From the NCBI GenBank assembly GCA_964567845.1, contig CAZMOG010000013.1:1-33813 (forward strand): DNA of 33,813 nt, read 5' to 3'. Below are positions 24,438 through 32,703 of this stretch, one piece after another; the first letter of the stretch is position 1; each line of letters opens with the position of its first letter. The notes beneath the pieces were generated by a model. The model was not told the DNA's origin. It did not search any database and saw only the letters and a list, made by a program, of their open reading frames with translations. Made by a program: the position numbers and the translations under genes. Origin of the DNA: RGIG9079 sp964567845. GTDB lineage: Bacteria; Bacteroidota; Bacteroidia; Bacteroidales; Marinifilaceae.

Positions 24438-27400
24438 CTATTTAAACGAATGCTCTGCCAACCCGTTGCCATCCATCTTCAACTCCTTAAAGAAATCCGG
24501 AACCTGACGACCAGACAAATAATCCACATACAACTTTGCCAAATATTGAGCAAACATAAACCCATGTCCCTGCAATCCGGCAAACAATCCCAAATCGGGA
24601 TCTATAAAATATCTTGGCTCCACATAGTAGCCCGACCATATTGCCTGAATATCAACTCCTGCCAACTCAGGAATCCACTCCTTCAACATATTGCCGGTTA
24701 CCTGAAGGAACTCCTCGGTATTCAACTTCAACTCCTTACCAATTCGTGTTGAATCGTGAGCCGGCGACGCACAGGCAATAAACTGGCCCGTATGCTTCAA
24801 CTGCTGACCATAAACAGCCGAAAAATCACCAATTCTGCGACGATCTATCAACATATTCAGGTTATCGCCATTTACTCCCAACATTGGCAATCTTGATGTA
24901 ATCAATGCCTGATGTCGCACTGCATACATTCCGGTATTGATTCCCATCTTATCGGCAATCTCGCCTGCACCATACCCCATTGCATTTACAAAATGGTCAG
25001 CCACAAACTCCATATACTCGCCATTGTGCATTCTGGTTAAAACTACTGTCTTAGTACCATCACGTTTAGCATCGAGCACCTTGCAGTCATCGATAAATTC
25101 ACCACCCTTCGCAATTGCAATATCGCGCAACAGGCCTATACTCTTTCCCGGTGTTGCCTGCCAGCACTCATCGGTCAACAATGCCGCAATATAGGCATTC
25201 GAATTCTTGTTAAAGTATGGTGAAATTTTCTCGCGGAACTTGTCCGGAGTTATCATCTCTGCCTTTGACCATGCCATACTTGCCTCAAGGGCTTTGTATG
25301 ATTCTTCATCGTGAGCGAATCCCACATACTGTATAGGTTTGTAATCAATATTTCTAATCTTCTGCAACTCTTCGAAAAGCACTCTGTTCTGCGAACCAAT
25401 CTCGGCCAAAGCCGGCAAACTGAACGCAGGTCTTCCTCCTGCAATACAACGCCATGTAGAACCTTGCCCAAAGTTCAACATTACAGGTTTCCTTCCTGCC
25501 TCTGCAAAATAGCGGAACAACGAAGAACCACCCATACCGCCTCCGGCAATCAGAACATCCACCTCGCGACGTGAACTCCTTTTCGAGCCGATGACTTCAG
25601 TAAGCATATCGCTCTGTCCCGAAACCTCGCTCAAAAGCACCTGATTTGAAAGCGGTGCACGTGGTGTTGATTCGCCTGTAAGCTCCACACCGTATGCACG
25701 AAGCGCAGTACGCAATCTTGGAATACAACGCTTTCCACGACATGGGCCCATACCTACACGAACGGTATGTTTAACCTCGTCGATTGAGATATATTTTCTA
25801 TCGCCAACAATCTTTAAAACATCGTCCAAAGGAATATCCTCGCAATGACAAACATATGCAGAAGCTCCATTGCTCTCCTTTACACCCTTCCACTCTATTG
25901 GCTCGGGATAATTCTCTTTAACAATGAAACCGCGCACATCGGTCAATCTCCCTTCGTAAAGTTCTTCGCACTTAACTCGACACAAATTTGTCTTATTGGG
26001 CTTTGCAATCACTCCGGCAATTGTTCCATGTCCCAGTTTCTTGCCATTGTTATCAACCAACCAAACCTCAGCGCCCTTCTCCACTTCGTACTCAACAGGC
26101 AAAAATAGAGTTGAACGTTGCTTGTCGTAACCGAAGATTGCCAAACCCGGACAGTGTGTAACACACTCCATACAGCCCACACACTTGGTATAATCAATCT
26201 CGGGTACACTCTTGGTATCTCGCTTTGTTATTGCAGAATGAGGACATGCAAATGTACATGGATTACAAGCAAAACCATACAGACAATCTGCCACAACAAA
26301 TGGTTTCTGTGCAGCACGTTCATCGCTTGGAAGTGTAGCACACTCCTTAACGCGCTTCGGACGTTGCTGCGAATCCAAATATCGCTTGCTTACCTCTAAA
26401 TACTCATCATAATCGATACGGATATTCATTTGGTTGAATATCTCGTATGCCGCCTCCTTACCACGAAGCACGGCACTTGTACCCTCGCCTATACGCACAG
26501 AATCGCCGGCAGCCAAACAACGCTCGCCGAATATTGCCTTACCCTTCATTACCAGCTGGTTATCGGGAATAAGTCCTGTACATACATTTATCACATCAAT
26601 TCCTTCGATTACCTGCTCGGTTCCCGGAATTGGCTTAAAGTTTTCGCAATCGGCAATCACCGCTCCACAAATGCCGTCTCCATCCTTGCGTGGAATTGCA
26701 CGAAGCAAAGTCTTTCCTGTCAAAATTGGAACAGACAAACGACGCAAACGGTTTGCCTGAACAGGGAATCCTCCCTCACGAGGCATGGCCTCGATAATAG
26801 CTTTTACCTTAGCACCTGCCTGAATCAACTGATACGATGTCAGATAACCAATATTTCCGGCACCTACAGTCAATACATTCTTACCCAAAAGAGTATGCTC
26901 GGTGTTCATCATCTTCTGAACAACCGCAGCTGTATATACTCCCGGAAGATCATCGTTCTCAAACATAGGGGTAAATGGGACTGCTCCGGTAGCAACAATC
27001 AGATAGTCGGTCTGTATATAGAAAATATCGCCTGTAGCAATACGCTTAACGGCAACTCTACCCCCCTCCATTACATCCCATACCGTACATCCGGTAAAGA
27101 TTCCTTCATGGCTATCTCCTGCAAGATTCTGTGCAATATCGAAACCTCGCATACCTCCAAAACGGTGTTTCTCTTCGAAGAAGAAGAACTGGTGTGTCTG
27201 CATATTAAACTGACCACCTATTGTATCGTTGTTATCGACAATTACACAATTAACACCCTTTTCGAGCAAGGTTTCACGTGCAGACAATCCCGCAGGACCG
27301 GCACCGATAATGACCACATCACTCTTGAAGTGCTCGACATGTGGCCTATGCTCCTGCCCCACCTTCCACTCATCACCAATCTCCTCGACACACTTAACTC

Positions 27401-27656
27401 CATCGACTTTCGTTATGCATATACGCTTAACCTCACCATCGACCACCATTTCACATGCGCCACACTTTCCAATACCGCATGCCAATGAACGCTTTCTGCC
27501 ACTCAAACTGTGACTATGAACAGGGTATCCTGCATTATGAAGAGCAGCGGCTATTGTATAGCCGCTCTCACACTCAACCTCCTTGCCATTAAACAAGAAG
27601 CTACACTTTTCCCTCACCGGAATATCCAGGATAGGGTGTTTCTCAATTTTTGACAT
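24438..27656 (-). CDS. Multi-cofactor oxidoreductase: 2Fe-2S, FAD/NAD, two-cluster ferredoxin, BFD-like 2Fe-2S and DAO flavin domains in one chain
   Basis: This 1072-residue protein has five modules in order. (1) 2Fe-2S domain, Cys60, 65, 68 and 80. (2) FAD/NAD(P) oxidoreductase, about 112-405, with FAD motif VVIIGAGPAG (114-123) and dinucleotide motif VLTVGAGNIG (261-270). (3) Ferredoxin with two 4Fe-4S-type cysteine sets: Cys458, 464, 467, 471 and Cys492, 495, 498, 502. (4) BFD-like 2Fe-2S, Cys603, 605, 639, 644. (5) DAO-type flavoprotein, about 698-1060, with motif AGGGMGG. Modules 1, 2, 4 and 5 match the HcnA/HcnB/HcnC or SoxA-like amino-acid dehydrogenases, normally separate subunits; module 3 is an addition. 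It probably oxidises a small amine or amino acid and passes electrons to a carrier, in the cytoplasm. The substrate is unknown. It lies 9 nt after the GH97 gene. Confidence 0.85.
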   Translation of the reverse strand: MSKIEKHPILDIPVREKCSFLFNGKEVECESGYTIAAALHNAGYPVHSHSLSGRKRSLACGIGKCGACEMVVDGEVKRICITKVDGVKCVEEIGDEWKVGQEHRPHVEHFKSDVVIIGAGPAGLSARETLLEKGVNCVIVDNNDTIGGQFNMQTHQFFFFEEKHRFGGMRGFDIAQNLAGDSHEGIFTGCTVWDVMEGGRVAVKRIATGDIFYIQTDYLIVATGAVPFTPMFENDDLPGVYTAAVVQKMMNTEHTLLGKNVLTVGAGNIGYLTSYQLIQAGAKVKAIIEAMPREGGFPVQANRLRRLSVPILTGKTLLRAIPRKDGDGICGAVIADCENFKPIPGTEQVIEGIDVINVCTGLIPDNQLVMKGKAIFGERCLAAGDSVRIGEGTSAVLRGKEAAYEIFNQMNIRIDYDEYLEVSKRYLDSQQRPKRVKECATLPSDERAAQKPFVVADCLYGFACNPCTFACPHSAITKRDTKSVPEIDYTKCVGCMECVTHCPGLAIFGYDKQRSTLFLPVEYEVEKGAEVWLVDNNGKKLGHGTIAGVIAKPNKTNLCRVKCEELYEGRLTDVRGFIVKENYPEPIEWKGVKESNGASAYVCHCEDIPLDDVLKIVGDRKYISIDEVKHTVRVGMGPCRGKRCIPRLRTALRAYGVELTGESTPRAPLSNQVLLSEVSGQSDMLTEVIGSKRSSRREVDVLIAGGGMGGSSLFRYFAEAGRKPVMLNFGQGSTWRCIAGGRPAFSLPALAEIGSQNRVLFEELQKIRNIDYKPIQYVGFAHDEESYKALEASMAWSKAEMITPDKFREKISPYFNKNSNAYIAALLTDECWQATPGKSIGLLRDIAIAKGGEFIDDCKVLDAKRDGTKTVVLTRMHNGEYMEFVADHFVNAMGYGAGEIADKMGINTGMYAVRHQALITSRLPMLGVNGDNLNMLIDRRRIGDFSAVYGQQLKHTGQFIACASPAHDSTRIGKELKLNTEEFLQVTGNMLKEWIPELAGVDIQAIWSGYYVEPRYFIDPDLGLFAGLQGHGFMFAQYLAKLYVDYLSGRQVPDFFKELKMDGNGLAEHSFK

Positions 27657-27665
27657 CTTTAATGA

Positions 27666-29612
27666 TTACTTCTTCAATATTACTGCACCATCGGGCTGAA
27701 TCTCCAATGTAATCTCTCCACTCTTACCAACTGTCACCTGTTTTAATTGGGGAGTTCTGTCCTTTTTATTGTCATAGTACATATCCACCTTTTGTCCTGC
27801 CAACATAGGTAGTTGTACCTTTACCTTCTTAACCTCTTTCTCTGCATTGATTGCCGCAACATACCAAATATCTCCATTCTGTCGCGCAAGCACTATATAC
27901 TTTCCGGGGTAACCATCGATAAACTGGGTCTCATCCCAAGTTGTAGGAACCTTACACATAAAGTCAAGAACATAATCGGGGAACTCGGTCAAATTGTTCG
28001 GAGTGATACCGAAATTCTGAACAGGGGTATGGAACAACACAGCTGTTGCCAATTGGAATGTCTCGGTTGTCTTTCTCATATTACCCTGCTTATTGCTCTT
28101 ACTGTGATATTTGTTCAACAAAACAGGTCCGAAATCCATAATTCCCACACTATTGCGGATAAATGGATGCAAACATGCGTTATATGCCTCCTGATCATTG
28201 AAATATTGTTGGAAAATCAAATTCTCCGATGCAAGAACAGCTTCACTACCAACATAGTTTGGATACATAATCTCCCATCCACGAGGCATTGTACAACCGT
28301 GGAAAATTACTGTCAAACCATAATCATTGGCATCTGAAAGAATATCCTCGTAAAGTTGCATTGTCTCCTGCTTGTCACCACCAAAGAAATCAACCTTAAT
28401 ACCCTTGATTCCTACACTCTTCATCCATGCCATCTCCTTCTTACGCGCAATAGATGTATTCATGCAGTTCTTTGGATGTTGAGGGGCATCGCTCCAATAA
28501 CCATTAGAGTTGTACCATAGGCACAATCCAACACCCTTACCCTTTGCATACTCAGCAAGCTCGGCAATCTTGTCACGACCAATTCCTCTATCCCACCAGT
28601 TATCAACCAACACAAACTGGAAGTCAAGGTCGGCTGCCAAGTCAATGAATGTCTTTTGATCGTTGTAGTTAATACTACCATCCTGCCACTCCAACCAACT
28701 CCATGTTGCACGACCGAACCGGTAATCTTTCGATGGCTCATACAATGGGTCAACCACATCGTAAGGAATGGTTGTCTCGACTATCGGCTCCAAGGTGTTA
28801 CCTACGGTAATTGTACGCCATGGAGTCTCGCCCGGAAGTGCAAGACCCGGATTTGCTGAACCAATTCCATTGTTCTCACCCGGTTCCGGATAAGCAATAG
28901 TATAGATTCCCTCGGCATTACCCTCGCTCAATTTAGCTCCGCAATACAAGCTGCTTACACCACTCTCCATCAATAAAACCCATCCATTCTCTCCAACATG
29001 GAAAAGAGCCGGGAATGTATAGCCAACTCCATACTTTGAAGGCTTAGATAACTTATCGTCGGCAACATACTCCTCTTCGTAACTCGGTTTTGTACGCTCC
29101 CAACCAATCATTGGAGTTGCCTGCGGAGTAATGAAAGTTGTTGTAAACTCGGGAAAATTGAAGCCTGTCAACTCCTTCTCTACAATACAACGCTTTGCCC
29201 AAGGAAGCATTGACAAACCATACTTCAATGCAATATCGTTATTGCTGACCTGCATTGTTATACTCATACGCTCCCTTTTTGGAGTTTCGTATGTACATAC
29301 AATCTGGTTTGCACTATAATCAACCTTGCTTCTCTTAATTCTGTTTGCTGTATAACTTTTGCTTACCGCTTGCTGTTTGGTATCAATCAGTTTCAAGTCC
29401 TTACTGAAATCAGACTCATTGGTAATCAATCCAAGAGGCGACTCCTCTAAAATCAGCTTTGAATCATACATCACATTATAAAGCACTCCTCCCTTTTCAT
29501 TTTGCGAAATGGTTACCAGTAACTTCCCATCGGGACTGAGAACCTTTATATCCTCGGCATTAGCTGAAAACATTGCCCCAACAAGGGCCATTACCATAAA
29601 AATCTTCTTCAT
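27666..29612 (-). CDS. GH97 glycoside hydrolase, retaining alpha-glycosidase type
   Basis: This 648-residue exported enzyme has a signal peptide over 1-19 (cleavage near SANA-ED). An N-terminal beta-sandwich (about 20-280) is followed by the catalytic TIM barrel (about 290-550) and a C-terminal beta domain. The family motifs RFGRATWSWLEWQDGS and FQFVLVDNWWD are present. Asp408 in IKGIKVDFFGG and Glu457 in NYVGSEAVL sit where retaining members such as BtGal97a have nucleophile and acid/base; the inverting SusB type lacks that Asp. I therefore favour a retaining alpha-galactosidase-like activity over SusB-like alpha-glucosidase. No SusC/SusD pair is nearby, so it is not in a classical polysaccharide utilisation locus. 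It leads a run through to the DUF5715 gene. Confidence 0.88.
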   Translation of the reverse strand: MKKIFMVMALVGAMFSANAEDIKVLSPDGKLLVTISQNEKGGVLYNVMYDSKLILEESPLGLITNESDFSKDLKLIDTKQQAVSKSYTANRIKRSKVDYSANQIVCTYETPKRERMSITMQVSNNDIALKYGLSMLPWAKRCIVEKELTGFNFPEFTTTFITPQATPMIGWERTKPSYEEEYVADDKLSKPSKYGVGYTFPALFHVGENGWVLLMESGVSSLYCGAKLSEGNAEGIYTIAYPEPGENNGIGSANPGLALPGETPWRTITVGNTLEPIVETTIPYDVVDPLYEPSKDYRFGRATWSWLEWQDGSINYNDQKTFIDLAADLDFQFVLVDNWWDRGIGRDKIAELAEYAKGKGVGLCLWYNSNGYWSDAPQHPKNCMNTSIARKKEMAWMKSVGIKGIKVDFFGGDKQETMQLYEDILSDANDYGLTVIFHGCTMPRGWEIMYPNYVGSEAVLASENLIFQQYFNDQEAYNACLHPFIRNSVGIMDFGPVLLNKYHSKSNKQGNMRKTTETFQLATAVLFHTPVQNFGITPNNLTEFPDYVLDFMCKVPTTWDETQFIDGYPGKYIVLARQNGDIWYVAAINAEKEVKKVKVQLPMLAGQKVDMYYDNKKDRTPQLKQVTVGKSGEITLEIQPDGAVILKK

Positions 29613-29659
29613 CGTTTTGCTCTATTGTTTTGCTTATCTTAATTTTATTTTCTGAATGA

Positions 29660-29667
29660 CAAAAATA
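29660..29667 (-). promoter_or_regulatory. -7 element of the GH97-led run
   Basis: The minus strand reads TATTTTTG at 29667-29660, a match to TAnnTTTG, which gives a leader of about 40 nt before the ATG at 29612. No TTTG stands at the right -33 spacing. It faces the rlmI -7 element 22 nt away. Confidence 0.4.
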
Positions 29668-29688
29668 GCATTTTTAACGCATATTGAC

Positions 29689-29696
29689 TACCTTTG
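29689..29696 (+). promoter_or_regulatory. -7 element of the rRNA methyltransferase gene
   Basis: TACCTTTG at 29689-29696 matches TAnnTTTG perfectly and puts the start of transcription near 29703. This lies between the ATG at 29656 and the ATG at 29722, and so decides the start codon of the gene in favour of 29722. Confidence 0.5.
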
Positions 29697-29721
29697 CGCA
29701 AAATTTTTAGACTCAAAAAAG

Positions 29722-30900
29722 ATGGGAAAGATTATACTTAAGGCAGGAAAAGATAAATCGGTATTTCGTTATCATCCATGGATCTTTTCAGGAGCGGTTC
29801 AAAGCAAAGATTCTGATATAGTCGAGGGCGATATTGTTAAGGTTTATGGAGCTGATGGAAAATACCTTGCAACAGGACACTATCAGATTGGTTCGATTGC
29901 CATAAGAATCTTAACCTTCGAAGATATCGAAATTGACCAAAACTTCTGGAACGAGCGTATTGCCCAGGCATGGAATTTACGCTTGGCAGTAGGTGTGGCA
30001 AACAGAGCAGATAACAATGTTTTTCGTTTGGTACACGGCGAGGGCGACAATCTGCCCGGATTGGTAATCGATTACTATGGCGGTGTTGCTGTTGTGCAGT
30101 TTCACTCGGTAGGAATGTACATGGCACGTGAAAACATCAAAGATGCGCTTTTGAGTGTGCTTGGCGACCACTTGACTGCCATATACGACAAATCCGAGGG
30201 AACTCTTCCCTACAAGGCAGCCATCAACCCCGAGAATGGATATATGTGGGGCAAGGCAGAAAACTTTGTTGCCCTTGAGAATGGATTGAAATTCAACGTT
30301 GACTGGTTAGAGGGACAAAAAACAGGATTCTTTGTTGACCAACGCGAAAACCGCGCACTTCTTGAGCACTACGCAAAGGGACGCGATGTACTGAATATGT
30401 TCTGTTACACAGGAGGTTTCTCTTTCTACGCAATGCGCGGAGGTGCAAACAGTGTTACATCGGTCGATGTCTCTGCACGCGCCATTGAACTTGCAAACAA
30501 AAACGTTGAATTGAACTTCCCCGGAGATCCACGCCACTCCGCCTATGCCGAAGAGGCTTTTGAATTCTTGAACAAATCTAAGGGAAAATATGATTTGATT
30601 ATCCTTGACCCACCTGCATTCGCCAAACACCAGAATGTTTTGAACAATGCAATTCAGGGATATAAGAAACTAAACAAAAAGGGATTCGAGGTAATTAAAC
30701 CGGGAGGTATTCTGTTCACATTCTCATGTTCACAAGTAATGACTCGCGACCTGTTCCGCCAAACAGTCTTCACAGCTGCAGCAAACACCGGTCGCAAGAT
30801 TAAAATATTGCATCAACTCACCCAACCAGCCGACCATCCCGTTAGCATCTACCACCCCGAGGGTGAGTATCTGAAAGGATTAGTTCTGTACGTTGAGTAA
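29722..30900 (+). CDS. Class I SAM-dependent rRNA methyltransferase, RlmI type
   Basis: The protein is 392 residues from the ATG at 29722 (MGKIILKAGKDKSVFRYHPW, the usual family opening); an in-frame ATG at 29656 lies upstream of the promoter element. An N-terminal PUA RNA-binding domain (about 1-75) is followed by a linker domain and a Rossmann methyltransferase domain. That domain has the SAM-binding motif VLNMFCYTGGFSFYAM (about 223-238), an acidic SVDVSARAIE, catalytic-loop DPPAFAK (about 296-302) and FTFSCSQ with Cys336. E. coli RlmI makes 5-methylcytidine 1962 in 23S rRNA; the same target here is an inference. It is monocistronic and ends 13 nt before the convergent antiporter gene's stop codon, with no terminator between. 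Confidence 0.9.
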   Translation: MGKIILKAGKDKSVFRYHPWIFSGAVQSKDSDIVEGDIVKVYGADGKYLATGHYQIGSIAIRILTFEDIEIDQNFWNERIAQAWNLRLAVGVANRADNNVFRLVHGEGDNLPGLVIDYYGGVAVVQFHSVGMYMARENIKDALLSVLGDHLTAIYDKSEGTLPYKAAINPENGYMWGKAENFVALENGLKFNVDWLEGQKTGFFVDQRENRALLEHYAKGRDVLNMFCYTGGFSFYAMRGGANSVTSVDVSARAIELANKNVELNFPGDPRHSAYAEEAFEFLNKSKGKYDLIILDPPAFAKHQNVLNNAIQGYKKLNKKGFEVIKPGGILFTFSCSQVMTRDLFRQTVFTAAANTGRKIKILHQLTQPADHPVSIYHPEGEYLKGLVLYVE

Positions 30901-30913
30901 TCTTATCTCAAAA

Positions 30914-31864
30914 TCAAGCATTCAAAATGAGGTAAACGGTATAGGCTACATACAGTAGCGCCATAACTATACCCTCAGATCGGCGTACCTTGTAATCTCC
31001 ATAGCAAACAGCCCATATAAACAAAGCTGAAGCCAACAGCACATACATATCAATCTGGGTAATTCCTCCCATTGCAAGCGGTGATACAGTCGCACTGGCA
31101 CCCAATATGAAGAATATATTGAAAATATTACTACCCAAAACGTTACCAATCGCCATTGCCGCATTCTTCTTGTAAGCAGCCACAACCGAGGTCGCCAACT
31201 CAGGTAACGAGGTACCACATGCCACCACTGTCAATCCAATCACAGACTCGCTTACTCCCCATGCACGCGCAATTTCAGTAGCTCCATTCACAAAAATCTT
31301 ACCACCAAAAATCAGTCCCAACAATCCCAATGCAATAAACAAAATGCTTTTCCACAAAGGACGAACATTAACTACTGCAGTTGCTTCGGTTGCATCAATA
31401 TCTTTGGCTGTAGCAAAGGTATAAACCATAAAGATTGCAAAGAAGCACAACAAAATAATTCCACTTGAACGGGTAATTATGTTCTGCTCCGCTCCATCAA
31501 TAATCATTCCACTACACATTACCAACAACACAAATGATGCTAACACACTAAACGGAATGTCACGATTCAAAGTTCTTTTTTGAACAACAATAGGGAAAAT
31601 TGCCGCAGTACATCCAACAATAAACAGGGCATTGAAAATGTTACTACCAACAACATTACCAATTGCTATCTCAGAACTGCCTTGAAAAGCCGAAAAGAGC
31701 GACACCACCAACTCCGGCATTGATGTTCCAAATGCCACAACTGTCAATCCGATAACCATATCGGAGATATTGAACTTTTTCGCAACCGATGAAGCACCCT
31801 CGGTCAAACGATCTGCTCCCCATAAAATCAGCAGAATTCCAATTACCAAAAACAGATATTCCAT
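30914..31864 (-). CDS. Calcium/sodium antiporter, CaCA family (YrbG-like)
   Basis: The protein is 316 residues from the ATG at 31864-31862 (MEYLFLVIGILLILWGAD). A TTG 30 nt upstream falls inside the -7 promoter box and is rejected. It has about ten membrane helices in two inverted halves. Each half carries an ion-binding alpha repeat: VAFGTSMPELVVS with NVVGSNIFNALFIVG, and VACGTSLPELATS with NVLGSNIFNIFFILG. The acidic residues that bind the cations are intact in both. It exchanges sodium or protons for calcium across the inner membrane; which ions is not determined. It has its own promoter, although the GNAT gene lies only 52 nt upstream. Confidence 0.92.
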   Translation of the reverse strand: MEYLFLVIGILLILWGADRLTEGASSVAKKFNISDMVIGLTVVAFGTSMPELVVSLFSAFQGSSEIAIGNVVGSNIFNALFIVGCTAAIFPIVVQKRTLNRDIPFSVLASFVLLVMCSGMIIDGAEQNIITRSSGIILLCFFAIFMVYTFATAKDIDATEATAVVNVRPLWKSILFIALGLLGLIFGGKIFVNGATEIARAWGVSESVIGLTVVACGTSLPELATSVVAAYKKNAAMAIGNVLGSNIFNIFFILGASATVSPLAMGGITQIDMYVLLASALFIWAVCYGDYKVRRSEGIVMALLYVAYTVYLILNA

Positions 31865-31891
31865 AATTTTTATAATTTTTCTAATAAAGTA

Positions 31892-31922
31892 CAAAGGTAA
31901 CTCTATTTTATATCTTTTACAA
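31892..31922 (-). promoter_or_regulatory. Promoter of the CaCA antiporter gene
   Basis: On the minus strand TTG (31922-31920) is followed by 20 nt and TACCTTTG (31899-31892). The -33 element overlaps the last codon and stop of the GNAT gene. Transcription would begin near 31886, about 22 nt before the ATG at 31864. Confidence 0.6.
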
Positions 31923-32438
31923 CTCCTTTCGCATTATAAAATCATTCATATAAAAACCGTTGCCTATCGGGAAATCGCCCTCGCGCGCAACATAAAATCC
32001 CATCTTTTCATAAAATGCTTTTGCACCATTATTGCGATTTACATTTAACTCTATTACGCAATTGTCTCCTGAAAGATTCTTAACATAATCGCAAACACAA
32101 TTAAACAACTTCGCTCCAATACCCCCTCCTTGCACATCGGGCAAAAGATAAATCTTCTCTAAATGGTACACCTTACTCATTTCGGACGAGGCCTCAAAAT
32201 CAGGCCTCACCGCCGCATATCCAACAGCCTTCCCTTGAACCGATGCAAGGAAAAAGGTGTTATGTTCTTCGGAAATCTGCCTTTTCAAACTCTGCTCCGA
32301 GTACATCCACTCCATCATATAATCGATTTGCTCTGCCGAGAGAATCTCCTTATAGGTTCCACGAAAGGCCACATTAGCCACTCCCTGAATCTCGGCAACC
32401 GCCTCAACTCCTACCTGTTCAATTACAATATCACCCAT
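31917..32438 (-). CDS. GNAT-family N-acetyltransferase
   Basis: This 173-residue cytoplasmic acetyltransferase has the GNAT fold order. The N-terminal helices include VANVAFRGTYKEIL, a stretch often seen in this RimI/PaiA-like group. A central strand HLEKIYLLPD follows, then the acetyl-CoA pyrophosphate loop QGGGIGAKLF (Q-x-x-G-x-G/A form), then the closing NGAKAFYEKMGF motif. The substrate is unknown; polyamine or protein N-terminus are the usual options. The start ATG (32438-32436) is overlapped by a 14-codon upstream ORF that runs through a stable hairpin, so translation may be controlled in the leader. The antiporter follows 52 nt downstream with its own promoter. Confidence 0.9.
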   Translation of the reverse strand: MGDIVIEQVGVEAVAEIQGVANVAFRGTYKEILSAEQIDYMMEWMYSEQSLKRQISEEHNTFFLASVQGKAVGYAAVRPDFEASSEMSKVYHLEKIYLLPDVQGGGIGAKLFNCVCDYVKNLSGDNCVIELNVNRNNGAKAFYEKMGFYVAREGDFPIGNGFYMNDFIMRKEL

Positions 32439-32475
32439 ATACTTTAAAAATTAAGGCGGTCTTATCGACCGCCAT
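32431..32475 (-). other. Possible 14-codon leader ORF overlapping the GNAT start
   Basis: The frame ATG (32475-32473) to TGA (32433-32431) encodes MAVDKTALIFKVYG and ends 5 nt past the GNAT start codon. It reads through the whole hairpin at 32455-32473. Coding is unproven; it may simply be the sequence of the hairpin. Confidence 0.2.
32455..32473 (-). terminator. Stable hairpin, terminator-like, in the GNAT leader
   Basis: GGCGGTC (32455-32461) and GACCGCC (32467-32473) form a perfect 7-bp, GC-rich stem with a 5-nt loop. On the minus strand it is followed by TTAATTTTT, a fair terminator tail; on the plus strand no T-run follows. It lies 17 nt before the GNAT start codon. It could end transcripts coming from the right, or act as an attenuator of the GNAT gene. 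Confidence 0.45.
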
Positions 32476-32519
32476 AACTATTTCTCTTAATACTCATCTT
32501 CGTTGAAAAGTTGTGCCCC

Positions 32520-32567
32520 GTTTGGCTTTCAATTAGTTATATTTCAAAGAATGTTTTTTAGCCAAAC
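32520..32567. repeat. 8-bp inverted repeat with 32-nt spacer
   Basis: GTTTGGCT (32520-32527) and AGCCAAAC (32560-32567) are perfect inverted copies. The long spacer makes a simple terminator unlikely. It could be the footprint of a short mobile sequence or a spaced binding site. No target duplication is evident. Confidence 0.35.
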
Positions 32568-32595
32568 AAACTACACCATCTGAGGCTATCAAAGG

Positions 32596-32603
32596 CAAAG
32601 ATA
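32596..32603 (-). promoter_or_regulatory. Candidate -7 element upstream of the GNAT gene
   Basis: The minus strand reads TATCTTTG (32603-32596), a TAnnTTTG match. The nearest TTTG upstream (32623-32620) is only 16 nt away, shorter than usual. If used, it would give a leader of about 150 nt containing the inverted repeat and the hairpin. Confidence 0.3.
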
Positions 32604-32703
32604 TGTGTTTTTTGACAAACAAATGAAAACACACACAACTTTTTGCTCCTTACAAGAAAAATACATTGCTCATGTTTTCTTTTCCCTCATTTAAAAGTAA
32701 TTT

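Noticed and set aside
29656..29721. Upstream ATG for the rRNA methyltransferase
   Set aside because: The extra 22 residues are not family-like and the -7 promoter element lies within them.
31865..31894. TTG start for the antiporter
   Set aside because: It lies within the promoter -7 box; the ATG at 31864 starts the first membrane helix as in the family.
7881..32205. Recurrent GCGAGGT-like words scattered over the minus-strand genes, first taken for a dispersed repeat
   Set aside because: They read as Thr-Ser codons (ACCTCG) inside unrelated genes, so they reflect codon preference and not a repeat family.
32462..32497. Eleven-codon frame MSIKRNSYGGR ahead of the GNAT gene
   Set aside because: It is too short, ends in the hairpin loop and has no ribosome-binding site; the overlapping 14-codon frame is the better leader candidate.
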